From contig NZ_AXWT01000017.1 in NCBI RefSeq assembly GCF_000482805.1, positions 51,001 through 115,000 of the forward strand: a stretch of 64,000 nucleotides of DNA. The letters are read 5' to 3'. This document shows, piece after piece, positions 10,619-23,726 of this stretch (within the stretch, counting starts at the first letter, position 1; every line of letters begins with the position of its first letter). The position numbers and the translations under genes are program-made. The notes beneath the pieces were generated by a model. It saw nothing but the letters and a program-made list of their open reading frames with translations. It was not told the DNA's origin and made no database searches. This stretch comes from Deinococcus murrayi DSM 11303 (GTDB lineage: Bacteria; Deinococcota; Deinococci; Deinococcales; Deinococcaceae).

Positions 10619-11482
10619 GTGACCTACCACTTCCGTCAGGCCCTCCTCGCCATGCGCGGCAACCTCACCGCCACGCTGGGCACGCTGACCACCATGACCC
10701 TGACCCTGCTGATGCTGGGCGGGGTGCTGCTGCTCACGCTGAACGTAAACCGCACGCTGGAGGGGCTGGAGTCGCAGGTGGAGGTGGCGGCCTTCCTGGA
10801 GGGCGACGCGGACGGGGCGGCGCTGCTGGAGCAGGTGAGGGCCTTTCCCGGCGTGCGGGAGGCGCGGCTGGTCTCCCGCGAGGACGTGCTCGCGGAGATG
10901 ACCCGCGACTACCCTTCCACCGCCGAGGCCGTCTCGCTGGTCGGCAACCCCTTTCCCGACACCCTGCGGCTGCGGGTGGGCCGGGTCGAGGATTCGCGCC
11001 CGGTGGCGGCGGCGCTGGCGAGGCTGCCCGGCGTGGAGGACGTGGAGTACGGGGCGGGGTACGTCGACCAAGCCGTGCGGACCCTGACCACCGTGCGGGC
11101 GGCGGGGTACGGCCTCGTGGCGCTGCTGTTTGCGGGCACGCTGCTGAGCATCCTCAACGCCGTGCGGGTCGCCATGTACGCCCGCCGCCGCGAAATCAGC
11201 GTGATGCGGCTCTTGGGGGCCACGCGGGGCTTTATCCGCACCCCGCACGTGATTGAAGGGGTGTTGCTGGGCCTCCTCTCCTCGGCGCTCGCGCTCGCGG
11301 TGCTCGTTCCCGGTTACCTCGCGCTCGCCGAGCGGGTGGCCGCCTTTGCGCCCGTCTTTCCGGTCGTGCGCGACCTGGGGGCGCTGTGGCTGCCGCTGGG
11401 GGCGGTGGCGGGGCTGGGCATCCTGACCGGACTTGCCGGAAGCCTCTTGGCCACCCGGCGCTACCTGCGGGAGCTGGAGTGA
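10619..11482 (+). CDS. ftsX: Cell division permease FtsX
   Basis: 287 residues with the FtsX plan: cytoplasmic N-terminus (YHFRQALLAMRGN), first membrane segment at about 20-42, a large extracytoplasmic loop (about 43-160, VEVAAFLEGDADG, GVREARLVSREDVLAEM), then three membrane segments with the conserved cytoplasmic ARRREISVMRLLGAT between TM2 and TM3. FtsX anchors FtsE and passes its ATPase cycle to an extracellular hydrolase activator. The GTG start at 10619 follows a 145-bp spacer with an inverted repeat; it has no strong ribosome-binding site. Confidence 0.88.
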   Translation: MTYHFRQALLAMRGNLTATLGTLTTMTLTLLMLGGVLLLTLNVNRTLEGLESQVEVAAFLEGDADGAALLEQVRAFPGVREARLVSREDVLAEMTRDYPSTAEAVSLVGNPFPDTLRLRVGRVEDSRPVAAALARLPGVEDVEYGAGYVDQAVRTLTTVRAAGYGLVALLFAGTLLSILNAVRVAMYARRREISVMRLLGATRGFIRTPHVIEGVLLGLLSSALALAVLVPGYLALAERVAAFAPVFPVVRDLGALWLPLGAVAGLGILTGLAGSLLATRRYLRELE

Positions 11483-11509
11483 TGCGGGAGCTGGCGTGAA
11501 GGAGCGGGC

Positions 11510-13354
11510 ATGAAGGGACGTCCGCGCTGGCCCGTCCTCGTCCTGCTCTCGGCGGCGCTGCTCGCCGGGGCGCAGGAAACCAGCGAGCGCCTCAGGCAGC
11601 TTCAGCGCGACCTCGCGCAGCAGCGGCAGCTCAGTGCTCAGCAAGGCCGCGAGCTACGGGAACTGCGTGAGAACATCGCCCGGCTCTCGGCCCAGGGCCG
11701 CGAGACGCTGGGGCGGTTAGAAGCCCTGAGCACGCGGGTCGCCGCGCTGGAAAACGAAGTGGCGGGGCTGGCCCGGCAGGTGCGGGAGGCCGAGCGTGAG
11801 CTGACCGAGACGGCGGCAGCGGGGGCGGTCACCCAGGCCCGCGTCACCCGGCTTCAGGCCGACCTGCGCGAGCTGCTGCGGGTGCTTTACCGCGAGCGCA
11901 GCGGCCAGTACCTGCGGCTGCTGTCGCAAGCGGGCAGCCTGCCCGACCTCCTCATTCGGCTGCGCTACGCGAACCTCTCTGGCGAGCAGCATCTGGCGGT
12001 GCTTGAAGAGTTGCGCGGCGAGGTCCGAACGCTGCAAGCCCAGCGCGAGCGTCAGGCCGCCGCCAAAGCCGCCCTGGAAGCGCTGCAAGCTCGGCAACTG
12101 GCCCGGCTGGAAGAGCTGCGGGAAAGCCGTGCCGAGACGGGCCGCTTGCTGGCCGAGCTGCGCCGCGAGGAACAGGGCCAGCGGGTGGCCGCTGCCCGCA
12201 CCCGCGCCCAGCAGGCGGAAACCGCCCGCACCATCGACCAGCTGGTCAGCGCGGTGGTCAAGGAAAAGGCCAGGCTGGAAGCCGAGCGCCGCCGGAGGCT
12301 GGAGGAGGAACGCCGCCGCCGCGAGGCCGAGCTGCGCCGCATCCGCGAGGAACGGGAACGTGCCCGCCGGGAAGCCGAGCGCCTCGCCCGCATCCGCGCC
12401 GAGCAGGAGCGCCAAGCTCGGCTCGCCCGCGAACGCGCCGAGGCGGAAGCCAGGGCCAGAGCCGAGGCGGAGGCCAGGGCGAGGGCCAGGGCCGAAGCCC
12501 GTGCCCGTGCGGAGGCCAAAGCCAGGGCCGAGGCCGAAGCCCGTGCCAGAGCCGAAGCTGCCGCTCGCGCCAGGGCGGAGGCCGAAGCCCGCGCCCGCGC
12601 CGAGGCCGAGGCGAAAGCCAGGGCCGAAGCCCAATCGAGGGCGCGCGCTCAGGCTGCCGCCGAGGCCCGCGCCAGAGCCAGGGCCGAAGCCGAAGCCCGC
12701 GCCCGCGCCGAGGCCCAGGCCCAGGCCGCCGCCGAAGCCCGCGCGCGGGCCGAAGCTGCCGCCCGCGCCCGCGAGCAAGCCGAGGCCATCGCCCGCCAGC
12801 AAGCCGAGGCCCGCGCCCGCGAGGCCGAACAGAATGCCCGCGAACAGGCCGAGCGCGAAGCCGCCCTCGCCGCCGGGCGCGAGCGGGAAGAACAGGTCGC
12901 CCAGGAACAGGCGGCCCTGCGCGATCGCCAGGGCCAGACTCAGCAGGCCGTCGCCGCGACCACCCAGGCCCTCGCGCCGCTGCCCGCCGCGTCCGGGCCG
13001 CTGGGGTTCCCGCTGCCGGGAGGCCGGGTCAGCCAGCCCTACGGGGCAAATGGGGCGCAGTGGAGCGTCCTGGAAGCCGCCGAGGGCACCCAGGCCGTCG
13101 CCTCGCTCGCGGGCAACGTGATGGCCACGACCTACTACGCCAGCCTGGGCTGGGTGGTCCTGCTCGACCACGGCAGCAGGGTCACCGCCTATTTCGGCCT
13201 GCAAGACTCGCTTGTCGAGGTCGGCGCACGGGTGGGGGCGGGCACCCCGCTGGGCACCGTGGGCGGCAGTCCCATCTTTGGCCCTGGCCGAATGGCCTTT
13301 CAACTCAACGAGGTGTCGGGCACCTCTCGCCGTCCGGTGCCGCCGCCCTTTTAG
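11510..13354 (+). CDS. EnvC-like murein hydrolase activator: coiled coil, long Ala/Arg/Glu repeat, degenerate LytM/M23 domain
   Basis: 614 residues. Signal peptide ([15 protein letters not shown]). Coiled coil at about 22-250 with the EnvC-type segment [24 protein letters not shown]. About 250-465 is a highly charged Ala/Arg/Glu tract of [12 protein letters not shown] units, reflected in repetitive DNA at 12430-12840. The C-terminal LytM fold is at about 500-610 ([39 protein letters not shown]). The zinc ligands of active M23 peptidases (HxxxD, HxH) are absent, as in EnvC, which activates amidases rather than cutting. It follows ftsX by 27 bp with an AAGGAG ribosome-binding site, so it is the likely FtsEX partner. 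Confidence 0.85.
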   Translation: MKGRPRWPVLVLLSAALLAGAQETSERLRQLQRDLAQQRQLSAQQGRELRELRENIARLSAQGRETLGRLEALSTRVAALENEVAGLARQVREAERELTETAAAGAVTQARVTRLQADLRELLRVLYRERSGQYLRLLSQAGSLPDLLIRLRYANLSGEQHLAVLEELRGEVRTLQAQRERQAAAKAALEALQARQLARLEELRESRAETGRLLAELRREEQGQRVAAARTRAQQAETARTIDQLVSAVVKEKARLEAERRRRLEEERRRREAELRRIREERERARREAERLARIRAEQERQARLARERAEAEARARAEAEARARARAEARARAEAKARAEAEARARAEAAARARAEAEARARAEAEAKARAEAQSRARAQAAAEARARARAEAEARARAEAQAQAAAEARARAEAAARAREQAEAIARQQAEARAREAEQNAREQAEREAALAAGREREEQVAQEQAALRDRQGQTQQAVAATTQALAPLPAASGPLGFPLPGGRVSQPYGANGAQWSVLEAAEGTQAVASLAGNVMATTYYASLGWVVLLDHGSRVTAYFGLQDSLVEVGARVGAGTPLGTVGGSPIFGPGRMAFQLNEVSGTSRRPVPPPF

Positions 13355-13511
13355 AGGTTGCTGCCACCCCCCTTCTCACCGCCCCCCTCCTCTGGTAAGC
13401 TTTTTCGGTGCGTTTCCGGTTGGCTGCTGCGGGCGCATGACCCCCGCGACCTAGGCGGGAGCAACCCTCACCCCAACCTGCCAGGCCTACGCGCCTGCTT
13501 GAGGTACTGAC

Positions 13512-13760
<249 letters not shown>

Positions 13761-13781
13761 GGTCCCCGGCACCAGAGACAG

Positions 13782-13804
13782 GCTCCCCCCGCGGGAGCTT
13801 TTTT
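13782..13804 (+). terminator. Intrinsic terminator after rpsP
   Basis: GCTCCC (13782-13787) and GGGAGC (13793-13798) form a 6-bp GC-rich stem with a 5-nt loop followed by six T residues (13799-13804). It ends the rpsP transcript before the lipoprotein gene. Confidence 0.9.
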
Positions 13805-13854
13805 CGTGCCGCCCCGTCAGCTCTCCTTCATGAGAGGGACCTAAGCTCGCCGAT

Positions 13855-14304
13855 ATGCGCGCTTCTCTTCTTCTGCCTCTGCTGGCCGCCCCCCTGCTCC
13901 TGCCCGGCTGTGCGCTGGGCGCGAATATCGCTGCGAGTACGGCGCTGGAACGGGCGGTAAACGGCGTGTACGAGGGCGTCGGCCAAGGCCTGACCGGGCG
14001 GGTGCCCTACCGCCTGCTGCTGAGCGTGCAGGAGCGCGAGGGCCGAGCGACGGGCGTGCTCACCAACCTAGAGAGCCGCAAGGCCTACGCCGTCAGCGGC
14101 AGCTTTCAGCGGGTGGGGGCGGCGGGCGGCAGCGTCGAGGTCAACCTCTACGAGGGGGGCGACGCCCTGCGCGGCACCCTGCGGGCTGAAATCGGCGCGG
14201 GCAAGCTCAGTGGGACCCTGCGGACCGTCTTGCTGGGGCGCGAGCTGCTGACCTATACGGTCAACCTGGAGCGGCAAGGCGAGGAGGCTGCCCCGCGGCC
14301 CTGA
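13855..14304 (+). CDS. Hypothetical lipoprotein
   Basis: 149 residues. The N-terminus MRASLLLPLLAAPLLLPGCALG has a lipobox (LLPGC) with Cys at about residue 19, so it is predicted to be lipid-anchored outside the membrane. The rest is probably a small beta-rich domain (YRLLLSVQEREGRATGVLTN, SVEVNLYEGGDALRGTLRA, LTYTVNLE). No family recognised. A TAAGCT -10 (13842-13847) lies 7 nt before the ATG, predicting a leaderless mRNA. Confidence 0.75.
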   Translation: MRASLLLPLLAAPLLLPGCALGANIAASTALERAVNGVYEGVGQGLTGRVPYRLLLSVQEREGRATGVLTNLESRKAYAVSGSFQRVGAAGGSVEVNLYEGGDALRGTLRAEIGAGKLSGTLRTVLLGRELLTYTVNLERQGEEAAPRP

Positions 14305-14362
14305 GCGGGAGCCGCGTCCCTGCTAGACTCGCGCCCGGCCCGCGCTCAGCGCAGCGTGGCGC

Positions 14363-14409
14363 ATGACAGAAGGCCCCGGAATCCCTCCGTCAGGCCGAGG
14401 AGAAGAAAC

Positions 14410-14413
<4 letters not shown>
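14363..14413 (+). CDS. Leader mini-ORF coupled to miaB
   Basis: ATG at 14363 opens 16 codons ([16 protein letters not shown]) ending in a TGA that overlaps the GTG of miaB (GTGA at 14410-14413). A TAGACT -10 lies further upstream (about 14321-14326), so this mini-ORF would have a leader of some 30 nt. A GGAGA inside it serves miaB. Translation is inferred only. Confidence 0.3.
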
Positions 14414-15789
<1,376 letters not shown>

Positions 15790-15846
15790 GGGTGGGGGGC
15801 CGGGGCGCAGCAGCTCCGGCCCACTCCCCTGTTACCCTGTCTCCCG

Positions 15847-16554
<708 letters not shown>

Positions 16555-16576
16555 AGTCCTTCAGCAACTCAAACGA

Positions 16577-16625
16577 GGCGGGGGAGCTACCGCCGATGCG
16601 CTGGCTCCCCCGCCCCATCTTTTTG
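16577..16625. terminator. Terminator between deoD and the convergent MFS gene
   Basis: Perfect 11-bp arms GGCGGGGGAGC (16577-16587) and GCTCCCCCGCC (16604-16614), a 16-nt loop and CATCTTTTTG downstream on the + strand. The T-run favours termination of deoD; the stem could also slow transcription arriving from the other side. Confidence 0.85.
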
Positions 16626-16643
16626 CCCCGTCCGCTTCGTTCT

Positions 16644-17888
16644 TCAGGCCCCCGCCCCCCGCGCCGGGCGCACCTGGGGCCGGGCGATGAGGGTCCACAG
16701 CAGCAGGGCCAAGAGGATGCCGCCGCTCAGAACGTAGGGCGCGGCGTGGCCGACCCCCTGGTACAGCCCGGTGCCGATTAGGGGTCCGGTCATGCGGCCC
16801 AGGGCGAGGGCGCTGCTGTTGAGGCCCGCCACCGCACCCTGTTGGTCGCGGCCCACGCTGAGGGAGAGGGCGGCGCTGAGGCTGGGGCCGAGGACCGCGC
16901 TGCCTACCCCCACGACCGCCAGCGCCGCCGTGATGGGCCAGAAACTGTGGGTGAGCGGCAGCATCAGCATGCCCGCGCCCATCACCAGCAGCCCCAGCGA
17001 AATCAGTGGCCCCGGCGCAAACTTGCGGCTCAGCGGGCGCATCGCCCCACCCTGCACCGCTGCCGCGAGCAGCCCGAAGACCGCCAGCATCAGCCCGACC
17101 GTTCGGGCGGTGCCTTCCGGTGTTAGGCGTAGGGTGTCTTGCACGTAAAAGGCGATGGTCTGCTCCATGCCCACGCTTGCCAGGGTGTACAACGCACTGA
17201 CGGCCAAAAAAAGCCCAATGCCCGGCTGCCGCAGCAGGGCGCGGCGCTCTCCAGCGGGGGCGGGGAGGGCGTCGGCCCGGCGGGTTTCGGGCAGGGCACG
17301 CCAAGCCGCCAGCGCCGTGAGCAGCCCCAGCCCCGCGCTGAAGAAGATGGGGGCCGTCAGCCCAAAGCTGGAGAGCATGGCCCCCAGCGCCGGGCCAAAC
17401 ACCACGCCCAGCCCGAAAGCCGCTCCAATCAGGCCCATGGCGGCGGCGCGGTCTTTTTCGCTGCTGAGGTCGGCCATCATCGCCTGAGCGGTGGGCAGGG
17501 TCGCGCTCGACAGCAAGCCGCCCACCAAGCGCGAGGCGACAAGAAGAGCGAACAGCAGGCCCCCAGCGAGGACCCCCTGCGCCCCCAACACGGCCAGCAG
17601 CCCGAACAGACCAAAACTCAGGGAGAAGCCCACCAGCCCCAGGATGAGCACCGGCTTGCGGCCCGCCCGCTCGCTGCGGCTGCCCCAAATGGGGGCAAAC
17701 ACAAACTGCGCGAGGCTGTAGGCGGTCGAAAACCAGCCAATCTGCGTCTCCGAGAGGCCCAGCTCTCGGCCCAGCGGCGCGATGACGGGAAACAGCACGC
17801 TCAGGCCGAGCATCGCGACGAAGATGGTTCCAAACAGAATCAGCTTGGGCGAGAGGGGGCCGCGTGGACGAGGGGGAGCGGCAGTCAT
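16644..17888 (-). CDS. MFS transporter, drug-efflux (TetA-like) type
   Basis: 414 residues with about 12 hydrophobic segments. The MFS motif A between TM2 and TM3 reads [19 protein letters not shown], and [17 protein letters not shown] matches the antiporter motif C pattern of 12-TM drug exporters. The substrate is not predictable. The mRNA is predicted leaderless: TAGAGT (17895-17900, minus strand) ends 6 nt before the ATG. A perfect TetR-type palindrome lies over the -35 position, so the gene is probably repressed until an inducer appears. No regulator gene is adjacent. Confidence 0.88.
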   Translation of the reverse strand: MTAAPPRPRGPLSPKLILFGTIFVAMLGLSVLFPVIAPLGRELGLSETQIGWFSTAYSLAQFVFAPIWGSRSERAGRKPVLILGLVGFSLSFGLFGLLAVLGAQGVLAGGLLFALLVASRLVGGLLSSATLPTAQAMMADLSSEKDRAAAMGLIGAAFGLGVVFGPALGAMLSSFGLTAPIFFSAGLGLLTALAAWRALPETRRADALPAPAGERRALLRQPGIGLFLAVSALYTLASVGMEQTIAFYVQDTLRLTPEGTARTVGLMLAVFGLLAAAVQGGAMRPLSRKFAPGPLISLGLLVMGAGMLMLPLTHSFWPITAALAVVGVGSAVLGPSLSAALSLSVGRDQQGAVAGLNSSALALGRMTGPLIGTGLYQGVGHAAPYVLSGGILLALLLWTLIARPQVRPARGAGA

Positions 17889-17909
17889 GTCCCTACTCTA
17901 GCACCCCAA

Positions 17910-17925
17910 CTGACCGCTCGGTCAG
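17910..17925. promoter_or_regulatory. Putative TetR-type operator at the MFS promoter
   Basis: CTGACCG-CT-CGGTCAG is a perfect inverted repeat with 7-bp arms and a 2-bp centre. It covers the expected -35 region of the leftward MFS promoter whose -10 is at 17895-17900. TGACCGnnCGGTCA is a common form of operator for TetR-family repressors of efflux pumps. The only TetR gene in the window is about 32 kb away at 49719. Confidence 0.7.
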
Positions 17926-18030
17926 GCACCGCCTCCCCCCCCAGCTCTCCCCCACCGCACTTATTGGATTGAGTCCAAAAATATGATTTTCCTCTGACCA
18001 GAACGTTAAAAACCGGCCTTGAGTCTATGC

Positions 18031-18059
18031 TTGTCAACCCTGGCCTTATTGCCTATACT
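18031..18059 (+). promoter_or_regulatory. Promoter of malEFG
   Basis: TTGTCA (18031-18036), a 17-nt spacer and TATACT (18054-18059) form the closest match to a housekeeping promoter in the window. Upstream lie two possible operator elements: TTGGA-ttgag-TCCAA near 17965-17979 and an AACGTT palindrome at 18002-18007 of the LacI/MalR type. The mRNA leader is about 110 nt and ends with an AGGAG ribosome-binding site 6 nt before the malE start. Confidence 0.85.
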
Positions 18060-18175
18060 GACCCTCAGCCACCGGAGCAACTTGACCCCAGAGCGGACTT
18101 CTCGCCTCACAGGTGGCCTGCAGGACGTTCCTTCACTGGAAGCGGTTCAGAAGCCGACTTCCCCCAGGAGACCCC

Positions 18176-19357
18176 ATGAAAAAAGCCCTGACCGTTCTTT
18201 CTCTCGCCCTGTTGGGCAGCGCCAGCGCCGCCAACCTGACGGTTTGGACGCACTTCGGTGGTGCCGAACTCGCCTGGCTGCGTGCTCAAGCCGACGCCTT
18301 TAAAAAGGCGACCGGGCACAACATCCAACTGGTGAGCGTGCCCTTTGACCAGATTCCCGACAAGCTGATTCAGAGTGCGCCCAAGGGTCAGGGGCCGGAC
18401 CTGGTCGTGACCCTGCCCCAAGACCGCCTGGGGCAGCTCGCGGCGGCGGGCGTCATCGACTCGATGGACCGCTATGTCACCAGCCGCAGCGACCTTGACC
18501 GCACCGCGCTCTCGGCGATGACCTACAAGGGCAAGCTCTTTGGTCTGCCTATGTTCGCCGAGTCTGTGGCGCTGATTTACAACAAGAAGCTGGTGCCCCA
18601 GGCCCCAACGACCTGGGCGCAGTTCCTGAGCGCCGCCCAGAAGAACACGGGCAACGGGCGCTTTGGGTTCCTGATGGACCTGAGCAACGCCTACATGAAC
18701 TATGGCGTGATTAGCGCCTACGGCGGCTACGTCTTCAAGAACAACAATGGCACCCTGAACACTAAGGACGTGGGTCTCGCCAACGCGGGCGCGGACAAGG
18801 CGGCGGCTTTCCTCAACGACCTGCGCTACAAGTACAACCTCGTGCCGGAGGGCGTGGACGGCGGTGCCGCCAAGAGCGCCTTTGTTGATGGCCGCGCCGC
18901 GATGATTCTGACCGGCCCCTGGGACATGGGCGACATCAAGAAGGCGGGCATCGACTACGGCATTGCGCCCTTCCCCACCCCTCCCGGCGCGAGCGGCAAG
19001 TGGAGTCCCTTCGTGGGCGTGCAGGGGGCCATGCTCAACGCCTACAGCAAGAACAAGGCGGCGGCGGCGCAGTTTGCCCGTGAAATCGTCAAGAGTGACG
19101 CCCAGGTGTCCTTTAACAAGGCGGGGGGCCGTATCCCGGTGAGCCTCTCGGCGCGCACCAAGCTCAAGAACGACCCAGTGGTCGCGGGCTTTGGCCGCAC
19201 CATTAGCATGGGCACGCCGATGCCCAACGTCGTGGAGATGGGGGCGGTGTGGGCACCCTGGAGCAACGCGGTGGCCCAGAGCGTTCAGAAGCCCAACCAG
19301 AACTACAGCCAGATCAACGAGCGGGCCGTGCAGGAGATCAACAAGAACATCAAGTAA
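18176..19357 (+). CDS. malE: Maltose/maltodextrin-binding protein
   Basis: 393 residues. Signal peptide KKALTVLSLALLGSASA followed directly by the MalE mature start ANLTVWTHFGGAELAWLRAQ. Typical elements follow: PDLVVTLPQDRLGQLAAAG, AMTYKGKLFGLPMFAES and ILTGPWDMGDIKKAGIDYG near the hinge. It lacks a lipobox, so it is a soluble extracytoplasmic receptor of an ABC importer. The start at 18176 has AGGAG upstream; in-frame sequence from 18113 lies in the leader. First gene of malEFG; an ATPase is not in the operon and is presumably shared (MsmX/MalK elsewhere). Confidence 0.92.
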   Translation: MKKALTVLSLALLGSASAANLTVWTHFGGAELAWLRAQADAFKKATGHNIQLVSVPFDQIPDKLIQSAPKGQGPDLVVTLPQDRLGQLAAAGVIDSMDRYVTSRSDLDRTALSAMTYKGKLFGLPMFAESVALIYNKKLVPQAPTTWAQFLSAAQKNTGNGRFGFLMDLSNAYMNYGVISAYGGYVFKNNNGTLNTKDVGLANAGADKAAAFLNDLRYKYNLVPEGVDGGAAKSAFVDGRAAMILTGPWDMGDIKKAGIDYGIAPFPTPPGASGKWSPFVGVQGAMLNAYSKNKAAAAQFAREIVKSDAQVSFNKAGGRIPVSLSARTKLKNDPVVAGFGRTISMGTPMPNVVEMGAVWAPWSNAVAQSVQKPNQNYSQINERAVQEINKNIK

Positions 19358-19364
19358 CCCCGCC

Positions 19365-19398
19365 AGAGGAGAGGCCAGCCGGACCCAGCCTCTCCTCT
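19365..19398 (+). promoter_or_regulatory. Hairpin in the malE-malF gap
   Basis: AGAGGAGAGG (19365-19374) and CCTCTCCTCT (19389-19398) form a perfect 10-bp stem with a 14-nt loop, 8 nt after the malE stop and without a T-run. In E. coli the same gap holds hairpins that protect malE mRNA so the binding protein outnumbers the permease. A similar role here is inference. Confidence 0.6.
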
Positions 19399-19563
19399 GC
19401 TCGTGGTTGTTGATGACACTTGGCGGACGGGCAGCAGCCTCGTCCGCCAAACCCGTGGAGGAGACGCCAAGGAGTATGGTGAGTGCTGTCTTTCACTGCT
19501 CTCCCCACCTGGTCCAGCGGCTCTCTTTTCCCCTTCTTCGTTCCCAGGAGGTCTCCCGTCCCT

Positions 19564-20966
19564 ATGACCCTGACCGCTTCTCCCCGCCCGCGCACCGCCG
19601 CTCCCCCGGACGGCGTGCGCGGCATTTTGCTGGCCATCCTGATTCTGGCCGTTCTGCTGGGCAGCGCCGCCCTGATTGGGTGGCTGCTGTCCGGGGTCAC
19701 GGCCCGCTTCGTGCCCCAAGCGCCCCCCTACCTCATCCTGGTCTATACCCTGGGGGCACTGCTGCTGGGGATGCCGGTGGTGGCGCGGCTCTTTCCCTGG
19801 ATGGTGAACTGGTATTACCTGGTGCCGTCGCTGGTGTTTTTGGCGGCGTTCACGGTGCTGCCCATCGTCCTCACGGTGAACTACGCCTTTACCAACTACA
19901 GCGGCCAAAACAGCGGCAACCCTGATACGGGGGTGCGGACCGAAGCGGTGCTCTCGGCGGACCGCCGCACGCTGACGTTGGCCGAGCTGCCCGAAGGTGC
20001 GAGCAGTCTCGCCGAGTTCCTGCGCTGCCGCAACGCCAGTTGTGTGGGCGACACGGCGATTCTGTATGACGAAGACGCCTCCACGCCCGTGCGGGCACAG
20101 ATTGCCTCGGTGCAGGGCCAGAGCATCACCCTGACAGCTCCCGTCGCTGAAACCTTCCAGCCCGCCAGCGTCACGCGCCTCAACCGCTACGAGTACGTGG
20201 GGCTGGCCAACTTCCGCGAGATTTTCGGGCGGGCAAGCAGTGCCTTGTGGCCAGTCTTCGTGTGGACGGTGGTGTTTGCCTTTTCCACGGTGGTGATCAA
20301 TGCCATCGCCGGGCTGATTTTGGGCATCCTGCTCTATAACAAACGGCTCAAGGGCCGCAACATCTACCGCACGCTGCTCTTTTTGCCCTGGGCGATTCCG
20401 GCGGTTATCAGCGTGCAGATGTGGAAAGCACTCCTCAATCAGCAGTTCGGCATTGTGAACAAAACGCTGGGGCTGCTGGGTATCGCGGCGGTGCCCTGGC
20501 TGGGCGACCCCCTGTGGGCCAAAATCAGCGTGTTGTTGGTCAATCTGTGGCTGGGCTTTCCATACATGATGACGGCCACCATCAGTGCCCTCGCGACCAT
20601 CAACGACGACCTGTACGAGGCGGCCTCCATCGACGGGGCCAGCCGCTGGCAGCAGATTCAGAACATCACGCTGCCGCTGCTGCGGACTTCCTTTACCCCG
20701 ATTTTGCTGTCGGGCTTCGCCTTCAACTTCAACAACTTTGGCATCATCTACCTGCTGACCGGGGGCGGCCCGCCCCAGGAAGGCCGCGACGCGACCGCTC
20801 AGAGCACCGACATCCTGCTCTCGTGGGGCTACAACACGGCCTTTGCCGCCAGCGGCGGGCAGAACTACGCCCTCGCGAGCGCGATTGCACTGATTATCTT
20901 CTTTCTCACGCTCGGTATCAGCCTGGTGAACTTCAAGGCGGCGGGCGTCTTTGAGGAGGCCCGGCG

Positions 20967-20970
<4 letters not shown>
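19564..20970 (+). CDS. malF: Maltose ABC transporter permease MalF
   Basis: 468 residues. The ATG at 19564 has GGAGGT upstream, giving the N-terminus [14 protein letters not shown]; in-frame sequence from 19483 has no ribosome-binding site. Several N-terminal membrane helices are followed by an extracytoplasmic insert (about 115-215) like the MalF P2 domain. The permease core carries the EAA motif [20 protein letters not shown] that docks on the ATPase. Overlaps malG by 4 nt (ATGA), so the two permease subunits are co-translated. Confidence 0.92.
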
Positions 20971-22352
<1,382 letters not shown>

Positions 22353-22370
22353 GCTGCTTTTCCGTGGAGG

Positions 22371-22397
22371 CCCCCGGTCACGTGCCGGGGGTCTTCT
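22371..22397 (+). terminator. Terminator after malG
   Basis: CCCCCGG (22371-22377) and CCGGGGG (22385-22391) make a 7-bp stem with a 7-nt loop, followed by TCTTCTC. The T-tract is weak but position and stem suit termination of malEFG before the oppositely oriented mcrC. Confidence 0.7.
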
Positions 22398-22403
22398 CAT
22401 GGG

Positions 22404-23726
22404 CTACTCGCCCAGCCTCTCCCCCAGCCCCGCCGGAAACGCCTCCTCTGGCTCCTGCTCCAGCCGCACCGGAACGATGAGGAGGCTCGGCCCGCCCGCC
22501 AGCCGAATCGGGGTGGGGCGGAGGGGCACGCCCGGCAGCCAGGGGTGAATGAGCCACAGCGGGCCGCCGAGGCCGGGCGGGTGAAAGGCGGCGCTGTAGG
22601 CGAGCATCTGGTAGGCGTCCTCGTTGCGGATGCCGTAGGTGGGGGCCTGGTCGGGGCGCAATCGCTTCCATTTCGTGTCGGCAATCACCAGCGTGCCGTC
22701 TGGCCGGGTGAGCAGCAGGTCGGGCCGCAGCCGGAACGCGGGAACGCCCGCCGCGTGGCCGAGGGCGCGGTCCGTGACCTGGGTCTGCACCCGCCAGCCC
22801 GGCAGCACCCCGCGCAGCAGCCCGGCCACGTACGCTTCGTACACCCGGTTCATGTCGAACAGCAGCGCGTTCGCCCGCGCCTCCGTGCCCGCCACCAGCG
22901 GGTTGAGGTCGTGCAGCACCATCCGGCACAGGCCTTCTAGCGGCGCGAAATGCCCGTGCCCCCGCTCCAGCCGCCACGCGCCAAAATCCCGCGCCACGTC
23001 GCGGCTGAGCGGCACCCCGTCCAGGACGTGCAGCAGCTCGCGGGCGAGGCGGGCGCTCGCGGGCACGCGGGTCAGCCGCGAGAGCCTCTCGACCGCCAGC
23101 CGGGTCAGGCGGGTTTCGGGGCGGTCGGGGAGGAACTCCTCGTACTCGACGTGCAGCCGGTGGGCGCGGTGCGGGGGCTGGCGCAGTTGCCGGGGCAGGT
23201 CGAGGCGACCGCGCAGGCCGGGGCGCTCCTCGCGCACGGGGACGTAGGCGTGCGGCACCCCCCGGCGCACCGCGGCGCGGATGCCCTCCAGCGCGTAGCG
23301 AATGACCACCTCGTACAGCGGCATCCGGGTGACTTGCAGCTCGGCGGGCGGGGCCACCCGAAAGCGCTCGTCGGTGGCCGCGAGCATCCGCAGCAGCATG
23401 CCCCGGCTGCGTTCCAGCGAGCCGGGCCGGGTGCGCTCGCCGGGGCGTTCGTGCGTCTTGGGCAGAATCTCGACCACCGCGCCGCCTGGGGTCCGCAGCA
23501 GGCCCACCCACTGGGTGAGTTTCAATGCGGCCCGCCCCGCCAGCCGGGTGGGCAGGGCCACCGGGTTCAGGTCGTGCCCGGCGTCCAGCAGCGCCGCCTG
23601 CACCGCTTCAAAGACCTCCGGCGGCAGCGCGGTGACGTTGGCCCCGGCCCCCGGAGGCCGCTCGCCGCGCACGAGCAGGTCGTGTTCGCGGACCTCGAAG
23701 TGCAGTCCCCCTGACGGCGCAAGCAT
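22404..23726 (-). CDS. mcrC: McrC-like restriction endonuclease subunit
   Basis: 440 residues. N-terminal McrC domain, then a PD-(D/E)xK nuclease near 335-355: [13 protein letters not shown] supplies the first Asp and LVIADTKWK the D-x-K. McrC stimulates the NTPase McrB and cuts DNA between distant recognition sites carrying modified cytosine; some relatives target other phage DNA. The ATG overlaps the mcrB stop (TAATG at 23724-23728), so the two are translationally coupled. Last gene of a five-gene operon with higB, higA and a SecB-like gene. Confidence 0.88.
   Translation of the reverse strand: MLAPSGGLHFEVREHDLLVRGERPPGAGANVTALPPEVFEAVQAALLDAGHDLNPVALPTRLAGRAALKLTQWVGLLRTPGGAVVEILPKTHERPGERTRPGSLERSRGMLLRMLAATDERFRVAPPAELQVTRMPLYEVVIRYALEGIRAAVRRGVPHAYVPVREERPGLRGRLDLPRQLRQPPHRAHRLHVEYEEFLPDRPETRLTRLAVERLSRLTRVPASARLARELLHVLDGVPLSRDVARDFGAWRLERGHGHFAPLEGLCRMVLHDLNPLVAGTEARANALLFDMNRVYEAYVAGLLRGVLPGWRVQTQVTDRALGHAAGVPAFRLRPDLLLTRPDGTLVIADTKWKRLRPDQAPTYGIRNEDAYQMLAYSAAFHPPGLGGPLWLIHPWLPGVPLRPTPIRLAGGPSLLIVPVRLEQEPEEAFPAGLGERLGE

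Noticed and set aside
12430..12840. Satellite-like DNA repeat
   Set aside because: The repetitiveness is explained by the coding of an Ala/Arg/Glu-rich protein segment; units vary in length and sequence.
13355..13511. Ribosomal-protein leader RNA upstream of rpsP
   Set aside because: There is room for a leader of about 100 nt, but I could not identify a conserved fold by eye.
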